Assembly: GCA_022360555.1 (NCBI GenBank)
Contig: JAKSCQ010000042.1
Span: 1 to 47,105 of the forward strand
DNA length: 47,105 bases
Source: Pseudomonadales bacterium
Lineage (GTDB): Bacteria; Pseudomonadota; Gammaproteobacteria; Pseudomonadales; Alcanivoracaceae
Reading direction: 5' to 3'
Below are positions 25,796 to 33,550 of this stretch, piece after piece; positions within the stretch are counted from its first letter, which is position 1, and every line of letters starts with the position of its first letter. The translations under genes were made by a program, and so were the position numbers. The notes below the pieces were generated by a model. That model did not search any database. It was not told where the DNA came from and saw only the letters and a program-made list of their open reading frames with translations.

Positions 25796-26125
25796 ATGAC
25801 CGATACGATTTTCAAGCTGTGTTTTTACGTCCCTGATACCCATGTCGAACAGGTAAAGCAGGCGGTGTTTGACGCCGGTGCAGGAAAGATGGGGGACTAC
25901 GATTGCTGCAGTTTCCAGACGCTGGGGGAAGGCCAGTTTCGACCGCTGGATGGCAGCAATCCTTTTCTGGGTCAGCAGGGGCAGGTGGAAGTGGTGCGCG
26001 AATATCGGGTGGAAACGATCTGCCCGGCCAATTGCCTGCAATCGGTGATCAGCGCCCTGCGACTCTCGCATCCCTACGAAGAGCCGGCTATCGATTTGTG
26101 GAGATTGGAGCCCCTCCCAGACTAG
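25796..26125 (+). CDS. YqfO/Nif3-insert-domain protein (CutA-like fold)
   Basis: A 109-residue soluble protein matching the stand-alone YqfO-type domain found as an insert in NIF3 proteins (MTDTIFKLCFYVPDTHVEQVKQAVFDAGAG and ISALRLSHPYEEPAIDLW). The HPYEEPA block is the family hallmark. The role is unknown, with metal binding or a regulatory trimer suggested by fold only. It is preceded by GGGAG, 14 bases after the second thioesterase, so it probably shares that transcript. A REP-like pair follows. Confidence 0.85.
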   Translation: MTDTIFKLCFYVPDTHVEQVKQAVFDAGAGKMGDYDCCSFQTLGEGQFRPLDGSNPFLGQQGQVEVVREYRVETICPANCLQSVISALRLSHPYEEPAIDLWRLEPLPD

Positions 26126-26135
26126 CTTGGCAGCT

Positions 26136-26212
26136 GTTGGAGCTTTGCTCGCAAAGCGAATTGTCCCGTGTGGAAATTACCCAACCCTTCGCTTTGCGAG
26201 CAAAGCTCCAAC
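26136..26212. repeat. REP-like inverted pair (copy 2)
   Basis: The left unit GTTGGAGCTTTGCTCGC continues to AAAGCGAA. The right unit is its exact inverse (TTCGCTTTGCGAGC..., ending GCTCCAAC) after a 27-base spacer. It is the best-preserved pair of the family and lies between convergent genes. Confidence 0.85.
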
Positions 26213-26238
26213 GGCTCTCCGGGGGTGGGTAGCTCCCT

Positions 26239-26796
26239 TCAGTCGTCTTTCGGGCGGGGTTTCAGCGCGGGAATATCCTGGCAGCGCACGGGAAAATCAT
26301 CACGGGTCAGATCATCGATGTAAAAACGTAGCGTGCGGCCAATGGTGGGAAAGGCCAGCTCGTCCCAGGGAATTTCATCCAGCGCAAACAATCCGGCATC
26401 GCTGCTTTCGTCGCCCACCCCGTACTGGCCATCTTCCAGTTTGCCGAGAAAGAACATGTACACCTGGTTGATGTGTGGCAGGTTGAACACGGTATAAAGA
26501 TCGCCCACTGAAACGGTGGCGCAGGCTTCTTCCCAGGTTTCCCTTGCCGCCCCTTCCTGCAGGGTTTCCCCGTTTTCCATGTAGCCGGCTGGCAGCGTCC
26601 AGTAACCCTTACGCGGTTCAATGGCCCGTTTGCAAAGTAGCACCTTGCCTTCCCATACCGGTACGGCCCCGACAACGATCTTGGGGTTCTGATAGTGAAT
26701 GGTTTCACACTGCTCGCACCAGTACCGGGGGCGGTTGTCACCTTCCGGGATACTGAAGTGCAGGTCACTGTGACCGCAATGGCTACAAAATCGCAT
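26239..26796 (-). CDS. NUDIX hydrolase with N-terminal zinc ribbon
   Basis: A 185-residue pyrophosphohydrolase of the NUDIX family. The N-terminus has a zinc ribbon (CSHCGH at 4-9 and CEQC at 27-30). The NUDIX box G-x5-E-x7-REUxEExGU appears as [20 protein letters not shown] (about 70-89), with a serviceable but atypical last G position (EEACA). This type is often annotated ADP-ribose/NADH pyrophosphatase-like; the substrate is not decided here. It is a lone gene transcribed away from csgD. Confidence 0.85.
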   Translation of the reverse strand: MRFCSHCGHSDLHFSIPEGDNRPRYWCEQCETIHYQNPKIVVGAVPVWEGKVLLCKRAIEPRKGYWTLPAGYMENGETLQEGAARETWEEACATVSVGDLYTVFNLPHINQVYMFFLGKLEDGQYGVGDESSDAGLFALDEIPWDELAFPTIGRTLRFYIDDLTRDDFPVRCQDIPALKPRPKDD

Positions 26797-27103
26797 GGGC
26801 GCTTACTCGCAGGGGCCAGAGTGGATGAAATGGGAGAGGAATGAATTTTCATACCCAAAATGGGGTATATGAGGTTTAAGTGGTGTCCTGTATAAAAAGT
26901 AAACAGTCATAAGGGTGACGTATATCCCGGTTTTACACTTTTTTAAAAATAGCCGGAAGGACTAGTGCTCCCTGCACGGGAGAGGCCCTAGACTAACTAT
27001 CCCGGTTGGCAGACGCCAGCCCGTCAGGCCTAAGCCTGGCGAGGAAGGGAACGACACTCCAACATAGCCAAAAACTATGATTATGGGGAAAGGGGATAAG
27101 GAA
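26797..27103. promoter_or_regulatory. 307-base regulatory region upstream of csgD
   Basis: It is AT-rich relative to its neighbours and holds several dyads: ATACCC-N6-GGGTAT (26851-26868), CTCCC-TGCAC-GGGAG within ACTAGT...CCCTAG (about 26961-26992), and CGCCAG...CTGGCG enclosing CAGGC/GCCTG (about 27009-27038). Weak TATAAA-like hexamers occur near 26891. In enterobacteria csgD has one of the most heavily regulated promoters known. The factors acting here cannot be named. Confidence 0.45.
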
Positions 27104-27775
27104 ATGGATGTTTCAATGGCGCAGGGAACGCGTGATGAGAGCAAGACGTATCTGGTGGTTTCTCATTGCAATAACCTTGCAATCAGGCTGCTGGCGCGCT
27201 CCATCGAAACCCAGCGTGGTGTCACCTGCACCGCGATCAGCCGTGACGACCTTTTCTGTGACCAGATTCAGGATGATCTGGTATTGATCAATGTACTGGA
27301 TTTTTCCACCGCCGAAATCGAGCGGCTGCTTGGACGTATCCAGGAAAAGATGCCCATGTGCCGGGTCATTCTTGTCAACGCAGACCGCGGCGACAATATC
27401 TTTTTTCTGCTCAACTGGCCGGTGGTCAAGGGTGTTATCTACCAGCAGGACAATGATGCATTGATATCCAAGGCCATTGATGTGGTCTGCAAGGGGCGTA
27501 GCTGGTTTCCTCGCAGCTACATGGATTATCTGGTCCGTCATCGCAAGACGCCCACCCGCTGCGGGCATGTTTTTGAAAGCCTGACCTGCCGTGAACGACA
27601 GATGCTGGATCATGTGGTGCGCGGCATGAGTAACAACGAAATTGCCGATGCGCTTTGCCTCAGCACCCACACGGTCAAGGCCCACCTGCAAAGCCTGTAC
27701 CGCAAGGTCGGTGTGAAAAACCGGGTAGGGGTCATGCGCTGGGTGCATGAAAACCATCTCGAAGAAGAGAGCTGA
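27104..27775 (+). CDS. csgD: CsgD-like LuxR-family regulator of curli
   Basis: CsgD activates curli genes and, in enterobacteria, cellulose synthesis. The 223-residue protein has a receiver-like N-terminal half and a C-terminal LuxR HTH (SLTCRERQMLDHVVRGMSNN, then STHTVKAHLQSLYRKVGV, residues ~148-200). The tracked start is ATG 27077. I prefer ATG 27104, because AGGGG lies eight bases upstream; ATG 27083 is also possible. It is the first gene of csgDEFG, with a two-base gap to csgE. N-terminal receivers of this group usually lack a full phosphorylation pocket. Confidence 0.9.
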   Translation: MDVSMAQGTRDESKTYLVVSHCNNLAIRLLARSIETQRGVTCTAISRDDLFCDQIQDDLVLINVLDFSTAEIERLLGRIQEKMPMCRVILVNADRGDNIFFLLNWPVVKGVIYQQDNDALISKAIDVVCKGRSWFPRSYMDYLVRHRKTPTRCGHVFESLTCRERQMLDHVVRGMSNNEIADALCLSTHTVKAHLQSLYRKVGVKNRVGVMRWVHENHLEEES

Positions 27776-27777
27776 CA

Positions 27778-28188
27778 ATGATCTGGCGGCACTTCCGGCT
27801 CCGGGTGGTGTTGCTGGCTCTGACTCTGGCCACCAACCCGGTGTGGGCCGAAGGATTCAATGAACAGGACATGGGGGTGGTGGTCGACCAGACGGTGACC
27901 CCCATCGGAAAACGTTTTTATCAGCAGTTTGCTTATCAGCGTCATTATTTTTATCCAGAGACCCCGTTCAGCATCAGCATCTACGAACAGCCTTCCGCCA
28001 GAAACGGCAGCATCATAACCATCAAGAGTGCCGACACCACCCTGACACGGTTTGTACTGTCTTTTGCTTCCAACTGGGAGGATGCCCGCGTCCAGGAGCT
28101 GGTGCAGTCAGTTGAGGTTCAGGTCAGGCGCCTCAAGCTGATGAATACCCTCGTCGATAACCCGGACCTGGCCAAGGATGGCTATTAA
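27778..28188 (+). CDS. csgE: Curli secretion specificity factor CsgE
   Basis: Periplasmic cap of the CsgG pore that directs CsgA to secretion. The 136-residue protein has a signal peptide (VVLLALTLATNPVWA) and the characteristic QTVTPIGKRFYQQF block, close to E. coli CsgE in length and pattern. It starts two bases after csgD and its last base overlaps the first base of csgF. Confidence 0.92.
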   Translation: MIWRHFRLRVVLLALTLATNPVWAEGFNEQDMGVVVDQTVTPIGKRFYQQFAYQRHYFYPETPFSISIYEQPSARNGSIITIKSADTTLTRFVLSFASNWEDARVQELVQSVEVQVRRLKLMNTLVDNPDLAKDGY

Positions 28189-28598
28189 TGAAACGGTTGT
28201 TTTTTCTTGCCGCTATGGTGGTGCTTTTTTCCGGGCCGCTGGTTGCCAGTGAACTGGTCTATCAGCCGGTAAACCCCAATTTTGGCGGTAATCCGCTGAA
28301 TGGCACACACCTTCTTGGCAATGCCCAGTCGCAGAACAAACACAAGGATCCGGATGCCGGAACGTCCGGCTTTGAACGGCCATCGGATCTGGAGCGGTTG
28401 GCGTCGTCCTTGCAATCCCGTCTGTTGAGCCAGTTGCTGGCGGATGTGGGTGAAGGTAATGAAGGCAGTATCGTCACTGATGATTTTGCCATCAATATCG
28501 TCGATGACCAGGGCATTCTGTCCATCATTATCGAGGATATGAATACCGGCGAAATCACCCAGATTGAAGTGGATGGTCTGGTCCCGGATACGTTTTAG
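28188..28598 (+). CDS. csgF: Curli nucleation/secretion accessory protein CsgF
   Basis: CsgF binds CsgG at the cell surface and couples secretion to CsgB nucleation. The 136-residue protein has a signal peptide (FFLAAMVVLFSGPLVA) followed by SELVYQPVNPNFGGNPLNG, the near-invariant N-terminal segment of CsgF that inserts into the CsgG channel. It overlaps csgE by one base and is followed ten bases later by csgG. Confidence 0.94.
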   Translation: MKRLFFLAAMVVLFSGPLVASELVYQPVNPNFGGNPLNGTHLLGNAQSQNKHKDPDAGTSGFERPSDLERLASSLQSRLLSQLLADVGEGNEGSIVTDDFAINIVDDQGILSIIIEDMNTGEITQIEVDGLVPDTF

Positions 28599-28608
28599 GA
28601 ATTCAAGG

Positions 28609-29460
28609 ATGAATAAACTGACTGTCGTGAATGGTACGGCGGCGACGCTACTGTTCGGCCTTATGCTGTCCGGTTGCGTGACTCCTCCGCTGGAAAATGA
28701 GGCCCCGGCACTCGTGGAAAAGTCCGAGGTGGCGCAGGACCTGGAAAAACTGCCCGCCCCCAAGGGACGTATCATGGCGTCGGTGTACAGTTTTCGTGAC
28801 CTGACGGGTCAATACCGGCCGGCGCCGGCGTCGTCGTTTTCCACGGCGGTGACCCAGGGGGCAGCGGCCTTTCTGATTGATGCCCTGAACCGCTCCGGCT
28901 GGTTCCTGCCTCTGGAGCGCGAGGGGCTGCAGGACCTGCTTACCGAAAGGAAAATTGCCCGGGCGGTGGTCGAAAAACGCCAGAAATCCGGCCAGACCGT
29001 GGCAGGCGTTCCAGACCTGTTTTCATCGGATATCCTGTTTCAGGGAGGCATTGTGGCCTATGACACCAATATCCGTACCGGTGGGTTGGGGGCTCGTTAT
29101 CTTGGCGTTGGGGCATCCGAGCAATACCGTGCAGACCAGGTAACGATCAACCTGCGGGCAGTGGATGTACGCACCGGACGCATTATTAACACGGTGTCGA
29201 CTCGCAAGACTATCTACAGCAAGGAGCTGCAGGTGGGGGTGTACCGGTACATCGACTTCAAGGAATTGCTGGAAAGTGAAGCAGGGGTGACGACCAATGA
29301 ACCCGTGCAGCAATGCGTGAAACTGGCCATCGAGGCGGCGGTGGCGCACCTTATTGTCAAAGGGGTAGTGGATGGCAATTGGCAGCTTAAGAATCCGGAA
29401 GACATCAACTCAGAGGTGATCCGCCAGTACAGCGAATCCTTCGTTGCCCGCAACCACTGA
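28609..29460 (+). CDS. csgG: Curli secretion channel lipoprotein CsgG
   Basis: CsgG forms the nonameric outer-membrane pore that exports curlin. The 283-residue protein has a lipoprotein signal (LFGLMLSGC, Cys at ~22), the N-terminal VYSFRDLTGQYRP block and the SGWFLPLEREGLQDLLTERK motif. I chose ATG 28609, preceded by AAGGA; the tracked start at 28564 lies inside csgF. The gene closes csgDEFG and is followed by a REP-like pair. Confidence 0.96.
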   Translation: MNKLTVVNGTAATLLFGLMLSGCVTPPLENEAPALVEKSEVAQDLEKLPAPKGRIMASVYSFRDLTGQYRPAPASSFSTAVTQGAAAFLIDALNRSGWFLPLEREGLQDLLTERKIARAVVEKRQKSGQTVAGVPDLFSSDILFQGGIVAYDTNIRTGGLGARYLGVGASEQYRADQVTINLRAVDVRTGRIINTVSTRKTIYSKELQVGVYRYIDFKELLESEAGVTTNEPVQQCVKLAIEAAVAHLIVKGVVDGNWQLKNPEDINSEVIRQYSESFVARNH

Positions 29461-29486
29461 TCGTAAAACACCCCCTGTCCCTTTTT

Positions 29487-29565
29487 GTTGAAGCTTTGCT
29501 CGCAACGCGAAGGGTCGAGACCGTAACCCAGGGTGAAAGGTTCGCTTTGCAAGCAAAGCGCCAAC
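29487..29565. repeat. REP-like inverted pair (copy 3) between csgG and csgH
   Basis: The left unit GTTGAAGCTTTGCTCGC and the right unit TTCGCTTTGCAAGC..., ending GCGCCAAC, are separated by about 28 bases. The units are slightly more diverged than in copy 2. Confidence 0.8.
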
Positions 29566-29626
29566 GGCTATTGGGGTTATGACTGGTATGCCGTGAGAGG
29601 GCCGGTGACAAATATCTCTAACGGGT

Positions 29627-30007
29627 TCAGGACGCGGCGGGGTAATGCTCTGTGACGGTGGCGATGTCCGTATCGTGGGCTTCCAGACGGGCATGGACTG
29701 TCACCGTGTCGCCTGCCTGAATATTGATCTTTATATCACCCACTACCATATCGCCGCTTTCAATCAACACCTGGCCCGATTGGGAAGACCGGGTGTTTCC
29801 ACTGCGCCCCGATTTTTCCACATCAATATAATAACGATAGCGCTGCTTGTGAGGTGAGCATTGTACGCCCAGTTGGAAGCGATGCAGGTTCTCGTCCGTC
29901 GTTCTGAGAATGGTGAGTGTGCAGGGCTGGGTTTGTGCGGAGGCGCTCATGGGCAGGGCTCCGAAAACGCTGATCAATAGAAAGGTAAGCAGTTTGCGCA
30001 GCTTCAT
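29627..30007 (-). CDS. csgH: CsgH/CsgC-like curli assembly chaperone
   Basis: A 126-residue secreted protein (signal peptide LLTFLLISVFGALPMSASA). The mature part reads as a small beta-sandwich (CTLTILRTTDENLHRFQLGV, YRYYIDVEKSG, DIKINIQAGDTVTVHARLEA). The fold pattern and position beside curlin genes match CsgC/CsgH chaperones, which keep CsgA from aggregating in the periplasm. CsgC has a CxC pair, whereas here a single N-terminal and a central Cys (QPC, VQC) are present, closer to CsgH. AAGGA precedes the start. It lies downstream of csgA after a terminator, so expression may depend on readthrough. Confidence 0.75.
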   Translation of the reverse strand: MKLRKLLTFLLISVFGALPMSASAQTQPCTLTILRTTDENLHRFQLGVQCSPHKQRYRYYIDVEKSGRSGNTRSSQSGQVLIESGDMVVGDIKINIQAGDTVTVHARLEAHDTDIATVTEHYPAAS

Positions 30008-30045
30008 GATTTTGTCCTTGCCGGCCCCGTCTTTGCGATGGAACG

Positions 30046-30070
30046 AAAAAGGGCCACCCGAAGGTGGCCC
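30046..30070 (-). terminator. Rho-independent terminator of csgBA
   Basis: Read on the minus strand, GGGCCACC-TTCG-GGTGGCCC is a perfect 8-bp stem followed by TTTTT, 18 bases after the csgA stop. It separates csgBA from csgH. Confidence 0.92.
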
Positions 30071-30088
30071 ATGGCGTGATTGCCGAGA

Positions 30089-31279
30089 TTACATCTGCGT
30101 GATGGAGGCGTTGTTGCCGGCACCGCCATGCTGACCGATGCTGGCGTTATTGCCATTTGAGGTCTGCAGGATGGTGGCCGTATTGGGATCAACACTAGTG
30201 CCCAGCCCGGTCTGCAGGATGTCGGCATTGTTGTTGGCGCCCGTCTGTTCGATGGAGCCGATGCCGTACTCGGCCGGAGCCGTCTGGTTGATGTAGGCGG
30301 TGTTGGACGTGTTGCTCTGCAGGATGGTGGCTTCACCATTGCCGCCCCACTGATCAATGTCGCCACTGTTGTTGTCGCCGGACTGGGTGACGGTGCCCAC
30401 GTTGTCGGAACCGGACTGCTCAATGCGGCCGTAGTTCATGTCACCGGTCTGGGTGAGGGTAGCCAGGTTACGGTCGCCCAGGCCCTGATCCACTTCACCG
30501 ATCAGGTTGGTGCCATTCTGGTCCACATAGGCCTCGGAGTGATGGGACTCATCCTGAATCACGTCGGCCAGGTTGTTGGAACCCTGTTGCATGACGTCCG
30601 CGTAGGAATAATCGGAAACGTTCTGCTGGCTCACGTTGGCGGTGTTGCTGTCGCCGCTCTGGTCCACATAGGCTTCGGCGAAGTCGCTGTCGCTCTGGTT
30701 GACCGTGGCAGTCAGGAAATCACCATCATGCTGATTGACGTTGGCGATGCTGCCTTCGCCTTTGGTCTGGGTGACGGTGGCGGAAGAATCATCAGCGAAT
30801 GTCTGGTCAATGTTGGCATCAGCATTCAGGGTGCCGTCCTGAACAATCACGGCGCTGTCATCGTCGGCCCCCAATTGGGTGATGGTGGCGACAGAGGAAT
30901 CGCTGCCGCCAATCTGGGAGATGGATGCGGAGGTGTTGTCGGAAGTCAGGGTCTGGCTGATATCGCCGCTGTTGTTGTTGCCATCTTGCTGAATGGTGGC
31001 AGAGGCAAACCAGCTGTCATCCTGAACGATGCCGGCATGGTTGTCGTCACCGACGGTATCGATGTCGGCGAGCATGGGGTTAGCGCTGTTGGTCTGGCTG
31101 ACATCGGCGTTGTTATTGTCGCCGGTCTGGTCTACGTAGGCTTCGGCGTTGTTGGTGTTGCTTTGGGTCGTGGTTGCGGTATTGCCAGCGCCAGTCTGGT
31201 TGGTGACAGCGGTGTCGGCCCAGGCAGTGGTTGCCAGGGCGGCCAGAATGGCGGCGGCAAGAGGCTTCATCGTCTTCAT
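30089..31279 (-). CDS. csgA: Major curlin subunit, expanded CsgA-like
   Basis: A secreted amyloid subunit. The signal peptide (LAAAILAALATTAWA) is followed by about 16 imperfect curlin repeats of ~22-27 residues, each with two Gln-bounded strands and Asn/Gly turns (for example QTGDNNNADVSQ, QSGSDNVGTVTQ, QTGANNNADILQ). At 396 residues it is more than twice E. coli CsgA (151 residues, five repeats), and the mature part is rich in Asp. GAGGAG precedes the start. It lies 45 bases downstream of csgB in the same operon, and the TTGTT-rich coding gives no sign of frameshift. Confidence 0.93.
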   Translation of the reverse strand: MKTMKPLAAAILAALATTAWADTAVTNQTGAGNTATTTQSNTNNAEAYVDQTGDNNNADVSQTNSANPMLADIDTVGDDNHAGIVQDDSWFASATIQQDGNNNSGDISQTLTSDNTSASISQIGGSDSSVATITQLGADDDSAVIVQDGTLNADANIDQTFADDSSATVTQTKGEGSIANVNQHDGDFLTATVNQSDSDFAEAYVDQSGDSNTANVSQQNVSDYSYADVMQQGSNNLADVIQDESHHSEAYVDQNGTNLIGEVDQGLGDRNLATLTQTGDMNYGRIEQSGSDNVGTVTQSGDNNSGDIDQWGGNGEATILQSNTSNTAYINQTAPAEYGIGSIEQTGANNNADILQTGLGTSVDPNTATILQTSNGNNASIGQHGGAGNNASITQM

Positions 31280-31324
31280 GGTTTTCTCCTCATTTCATCG
31301 TTACTTAGGCAAAGCGATTTATAG

Positions 31325-31858
31325 TCAGTCCCATTGTTGAATGGAGACCTGTTGTCCGGCCCCGATCTGCGTGACCGAAACACTGTTGGCGGTACCGTGC
31401 TGCGTGATAGCGGCGTGGTTGTCGATGCCGTACTGGGCAATTTGCGCGGTGTTGTACTCGCCGTTTTGTTCAAGCGTGATGGTGTTGTAGGAACCGTGCT
31501 GATAGAGGGAAGCGCTGTTGCCCAGACCGTACTGGCTGACAACGGCCAGGTTTTCCCAGCCGAGCTGGGTAATGTCGGCCTGCTGGTCGGTGCCGTACTG
31601 GATAATGTCGGCCTGGTTGGCAAAGCCGTTCTGACGGATGACGGCGTCGTGGCCGATGCCGGTCTGGGCAATCTCGGCGGTCTGATTGCCCGTCTGCTCG
31701 ATTCGGGCAGACAGGTCACTGCCGGATTGATCAATGTCCGCTTCGTTGCCAAGCGGAAACTCATGGGTGCTGGACAGGTCCGACGCTATGGCCGCAGATG
31801 TCATTGCCAGCAGCACGATCGCTGTGATGCAAAGCCCCACGATATGCCCGATTCTCAT
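31325..31858 (-). CDS. csgB: Minor curlin / nucleator, CsgB-like
   Basis: A 177-residue secreted protein with about six and a half regular 22-residue curlin repeats (for example QSGSDLSARIEQ, QYGLGNSASLYQ, QHGTANSVSVTQ), close to E. coli CsgB in size. I chose ATG 31858 rather than the tracked 31933: GGGAA lies upstream and the signal peptide (IVGLCITAIVLLAMTSAAIA) then starts correctly. The C-terminus ends in an incomplete repeat (QVSIQQWD), as in nucleators. First gene of csgBA, followed 45 bases later by csgA. Confidence 0.88.
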   Translation of the reverse strand: MRIGHIVGLCITAIVLLAMTSAAIASDLSSTHEFPLGNEADIDQSGSDLSARIEQTGNQTAEIAQTGIGHDAVIRQNGFANQADIIQYGTDQQADITQLGWENLAVVSQYGLGNSASLYQHGSYNTITLEQNGEYNTAQIAQYGIDNHAAITQHGTANSVSVTQIGAGQQVSIQQWD

Positions 31859-32203
31859 TCTGTCTTCCCTGAAAAGAATGCGTTCCTCGTTGGTTGAGTG
31901 TTGCGCTATTCCGGGTGTCGGAAAATTCACCATGGGTCTCGAATTTTTTTTGTTTTTCTAACACCGTGGGGTAAGCAAAGTGGCGGCCTGGCGGTCGGAG
32001 TGAAGGGCCCGGTGGCCAGGAGGGCGCTGCAAGTGCGGCTATTGCAGCTTTTCCGTTGTCAGAGCCGTTAGGTCCTTTGGTGTAAGCCAATGGCTATATG
32101 AGCCGGCTGGACCGGCGGCACTACCAGGATTACGACAAGGCTTGCCGCTGGCCTCCGGGCTGTTCAAACTACCGTTTGAATTTGACGGATGTGGGAGACG
32201 GGT
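31859..32203. other. 345-base divergent region csgB / CoA pyrophosphatase
   Basis: No gene is seen. It should contain the csgB promoter on the minus strand (an A/T-run at 31940-31965) and the NUDIX promoter. Its main recognisable site is the PsrA-like palindrome at 32163-32180. Confidence 0.45.
32163..32180. promoter_or_regulatory. PsrA-like operator (box 2)
   Basis: TTCAAAC-TACC-GTTTGAA is a perfect 7-bp dyad matching the PsrA consensus G/CAAAC-N4-GTTTG/C. It ends 23 bases before the CoA pyrophosphatase start. A weak TTGCCG at 32142 would place the box over the -10, as for box 1. Confidence 0.6.
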
Positions 32204-32779
32204 GTGCTGGATCAGCTCAGGCGGCGATTGCCTGAATACAAACGCACGGAATTGCCCCTGGCACTGCCGGAGGCGGCGGTGCTCATGCCGTTGGTGGATG
32301 CCCCCGACCCCCGTGTCATTCTGACGGTGCGCTCCAGTTCCATGCCCACCCACGCCGGCGAGGTGGCGTTTCCCGGCGGCAAGCGGGACCCCGGGGACAA
32401 GAATCTGCTGATGACTGCCCTGCGTGAAAGCCAGGAAGAGGTGGGGCTGTTGCCGGAGTATGTGGACATCCTGGGGCAGTTATCGCCGCTGGCATCGCGC
32501 TATGGCATGAAGGTCACCCCCTTTGTCGGGGTGGTCAGGCCGGAGGCCCCGCTGGAAGCCGAGCCCGGTGAAATCGACACCATCTTCCAGGTGCCATTGC
32601 AGTTTTTCCTGGATGAAACCCCTGAGCTGTCCAGCCCCATCGATTTCTTTGGTCGCCGGTTCCGCATTCCCAGTTATTATTATGAAGACAAGCGCATATG
32701 GGGGCTCACGGCCTTCATGATTCTGGACCTGATCAACCATGTGTATGACGCGGGCGTCGAGTTCGAAGTGACCGACTGA
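32204..32779 (+). CDS. CoA pyrophosphatase, NUDIX family (NudL/YeaB-like)
   Basis: Predicted to hydrolyse CoA and acyl-CoA to 3',5'-ADP and (acyl-)phosphopantetheine. The CoA-type NUDIX signature HAGEVAFPGGKRDPGDKN is followed by the NUDIX helix TALRESQEEVGLLPEY (about residues 45-80). The C-terminal region FFGRRFRIPSYYYEDKRIWGLT is also typical of NudL. I chose GTG 32204, because GGGAG lies seven bases upstream; ATG 32189 has no Shine-Dalgarno. It is 191 residues long. A PsrA-like operator directly upstream suggests control by fatty-acid status. Confidence 0.88.
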   Translation: MLDQLRRRLPEYKRTELPLALPEAAVLMPLVDAPDPRVILTVRSSSMPTHAGEVAFPGGKRDPGDKNLLMTALRESQEEVGLLPEYVDILGQLSPLASRYGMKVTPFVGVVRPEAPLEAEPGEIDTIFQVPLQFFLDETPELSSPIDFFGRRFRIPSYYYEDKRIWGLTAFMILDLINHVYDAGVEFEVTD

Positions 32780-32805
32780 CGTTACGGAGAGGCAAGAGGT
32801 AAGCG

Positions 32806-33345
32806 ATGATTTACAAGATTGGCGGGCGACAGCTCGAACAACGCGGTTCCGGGCACTGGATTGCTGACAATGCCACGGTGATTGGCTCGGTTATCATGGA
32901 AGCCAATACCAGCATCTGGTTCAACGCGGTGCTGCGCGCCGACAATGATGTGATCGAAATCGGCGAAAACTCCAATATCCAGGATGGCTCGGTGCTGCAC
33001 GTGGACCCGGGCGTGCCCATGAAGATCGGCAAGGATGTGACTGTGGGCCACAAGGTGATGCTGCATGGCTGTACCATTGGTGACAACAGCCTGATCGGTA
33101 TCAACGCGGTGGTGCTCAACAAGGCCGTGATCGGCAAGAACTGCATCATCGGCGCCAATTCCCTGGTGCCGGAAGGCATGAAGATCCCGGACAATTCCCT
33201 GGTCATGGGCTCGCCCGCGAAGGTAGTCAAGGAAATCACCGATGGTCACAAGGCCATGCTGACCATGAGCAGCATGCACTATGTGGCCCACGCCAAGGAG
33301 TTTGACGAACATCTGGAAGTCGACGAACGGTTCCACCATGACTGA
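32806..33345 (+). CDS. Gamma carbonic anhydrase family protein
   Basis: A 179-residue left-handed beta-helix protein of hexapeptide repeats (INAVVLNKAVIGKN and similar). The three zinc histidines are visible: LHVDPG (about 66), then VGHKVMLHG (about 83 and 88). The family includes YrdA/CaiE-like and Cam-like enzymes, and many bacterial members lack proven activity, so the reaction is uncertain. AGAGG lies before ATG 32806. The 3' end overlaps the DUF1289 gene by eight bases. Confidence 0.9.
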   Translation: MIYKIGGRQLEQRGSGHWIADNATVIGSVIMEANTSIWFNAVLRADNDVIEIGENSNIQDGSVLHVDPGVPMKIGKDVTVGHKVMLHGCTIGDNSLIGINAVVLNKAVIGKNCIIGANSLVPEGMKIPDNSLVMGSPAKVVKEITDGHKAMLTMSSMHYVAHAKEFDEHLEVDERFHHD

Positions 33346-33550
33346 AGCAGTGCCGATCTCACCCTGTGTTTCTATTTGTGCCCTGGACGAGAATGATATT
33401 TGCGTGGGCTGTTTTCGCACGGGGGGAGAAATTTCCATCTGGGGGCTGCTGTCCGATGACGAAAAGCGCGAGGTATACCGCCGTATTCCCCTGCGTATGG
33501 AAGGGAAGGTGGCGCCCTGTGTGGTAAGGAAGGAGAAGAGATCATCATGA
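33338..33550 (+). CDS. DUF1289 family small cysteine-rich protein
   Basis: A 70-residue protein with the DUF1289 signature SPCVSICALDENDICVGCFRT (residues ~9-29), whose four closely spaced cysteines suggest a metal or Fe-S site. I chose ATG 33338 (the tracked ORF start lies further upstream in the carbonic anhydrase). It overlaps the upstream gene and its stop overlaps the rssA start (ATGA), so all three genes are coupled. Function unknown. Confidence 0.85.
   Translation: MTEAVPISPCVSICALDENDICVGCFRTGGEISIWGLLSDDEKREVYRRIPLRMEGKVAPCVVRKEKRSS

Noticed and set aside
26997-27060. Cyclic-di-GMP (GEMM) riboswitch in the csgD leader
   Set aside because: A GGCCTAA-like stretch and a hairpin are present, but the conserved GEMM core (CGCACAGGGCAAACC type) is missing.
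30089-31858. Tandem DNA repeat or assembly artefact in the curlin genes
   Set aside because: Repeats are diverged at the nucleotide level, frames are intact, and signal peptides and terminator are in place.
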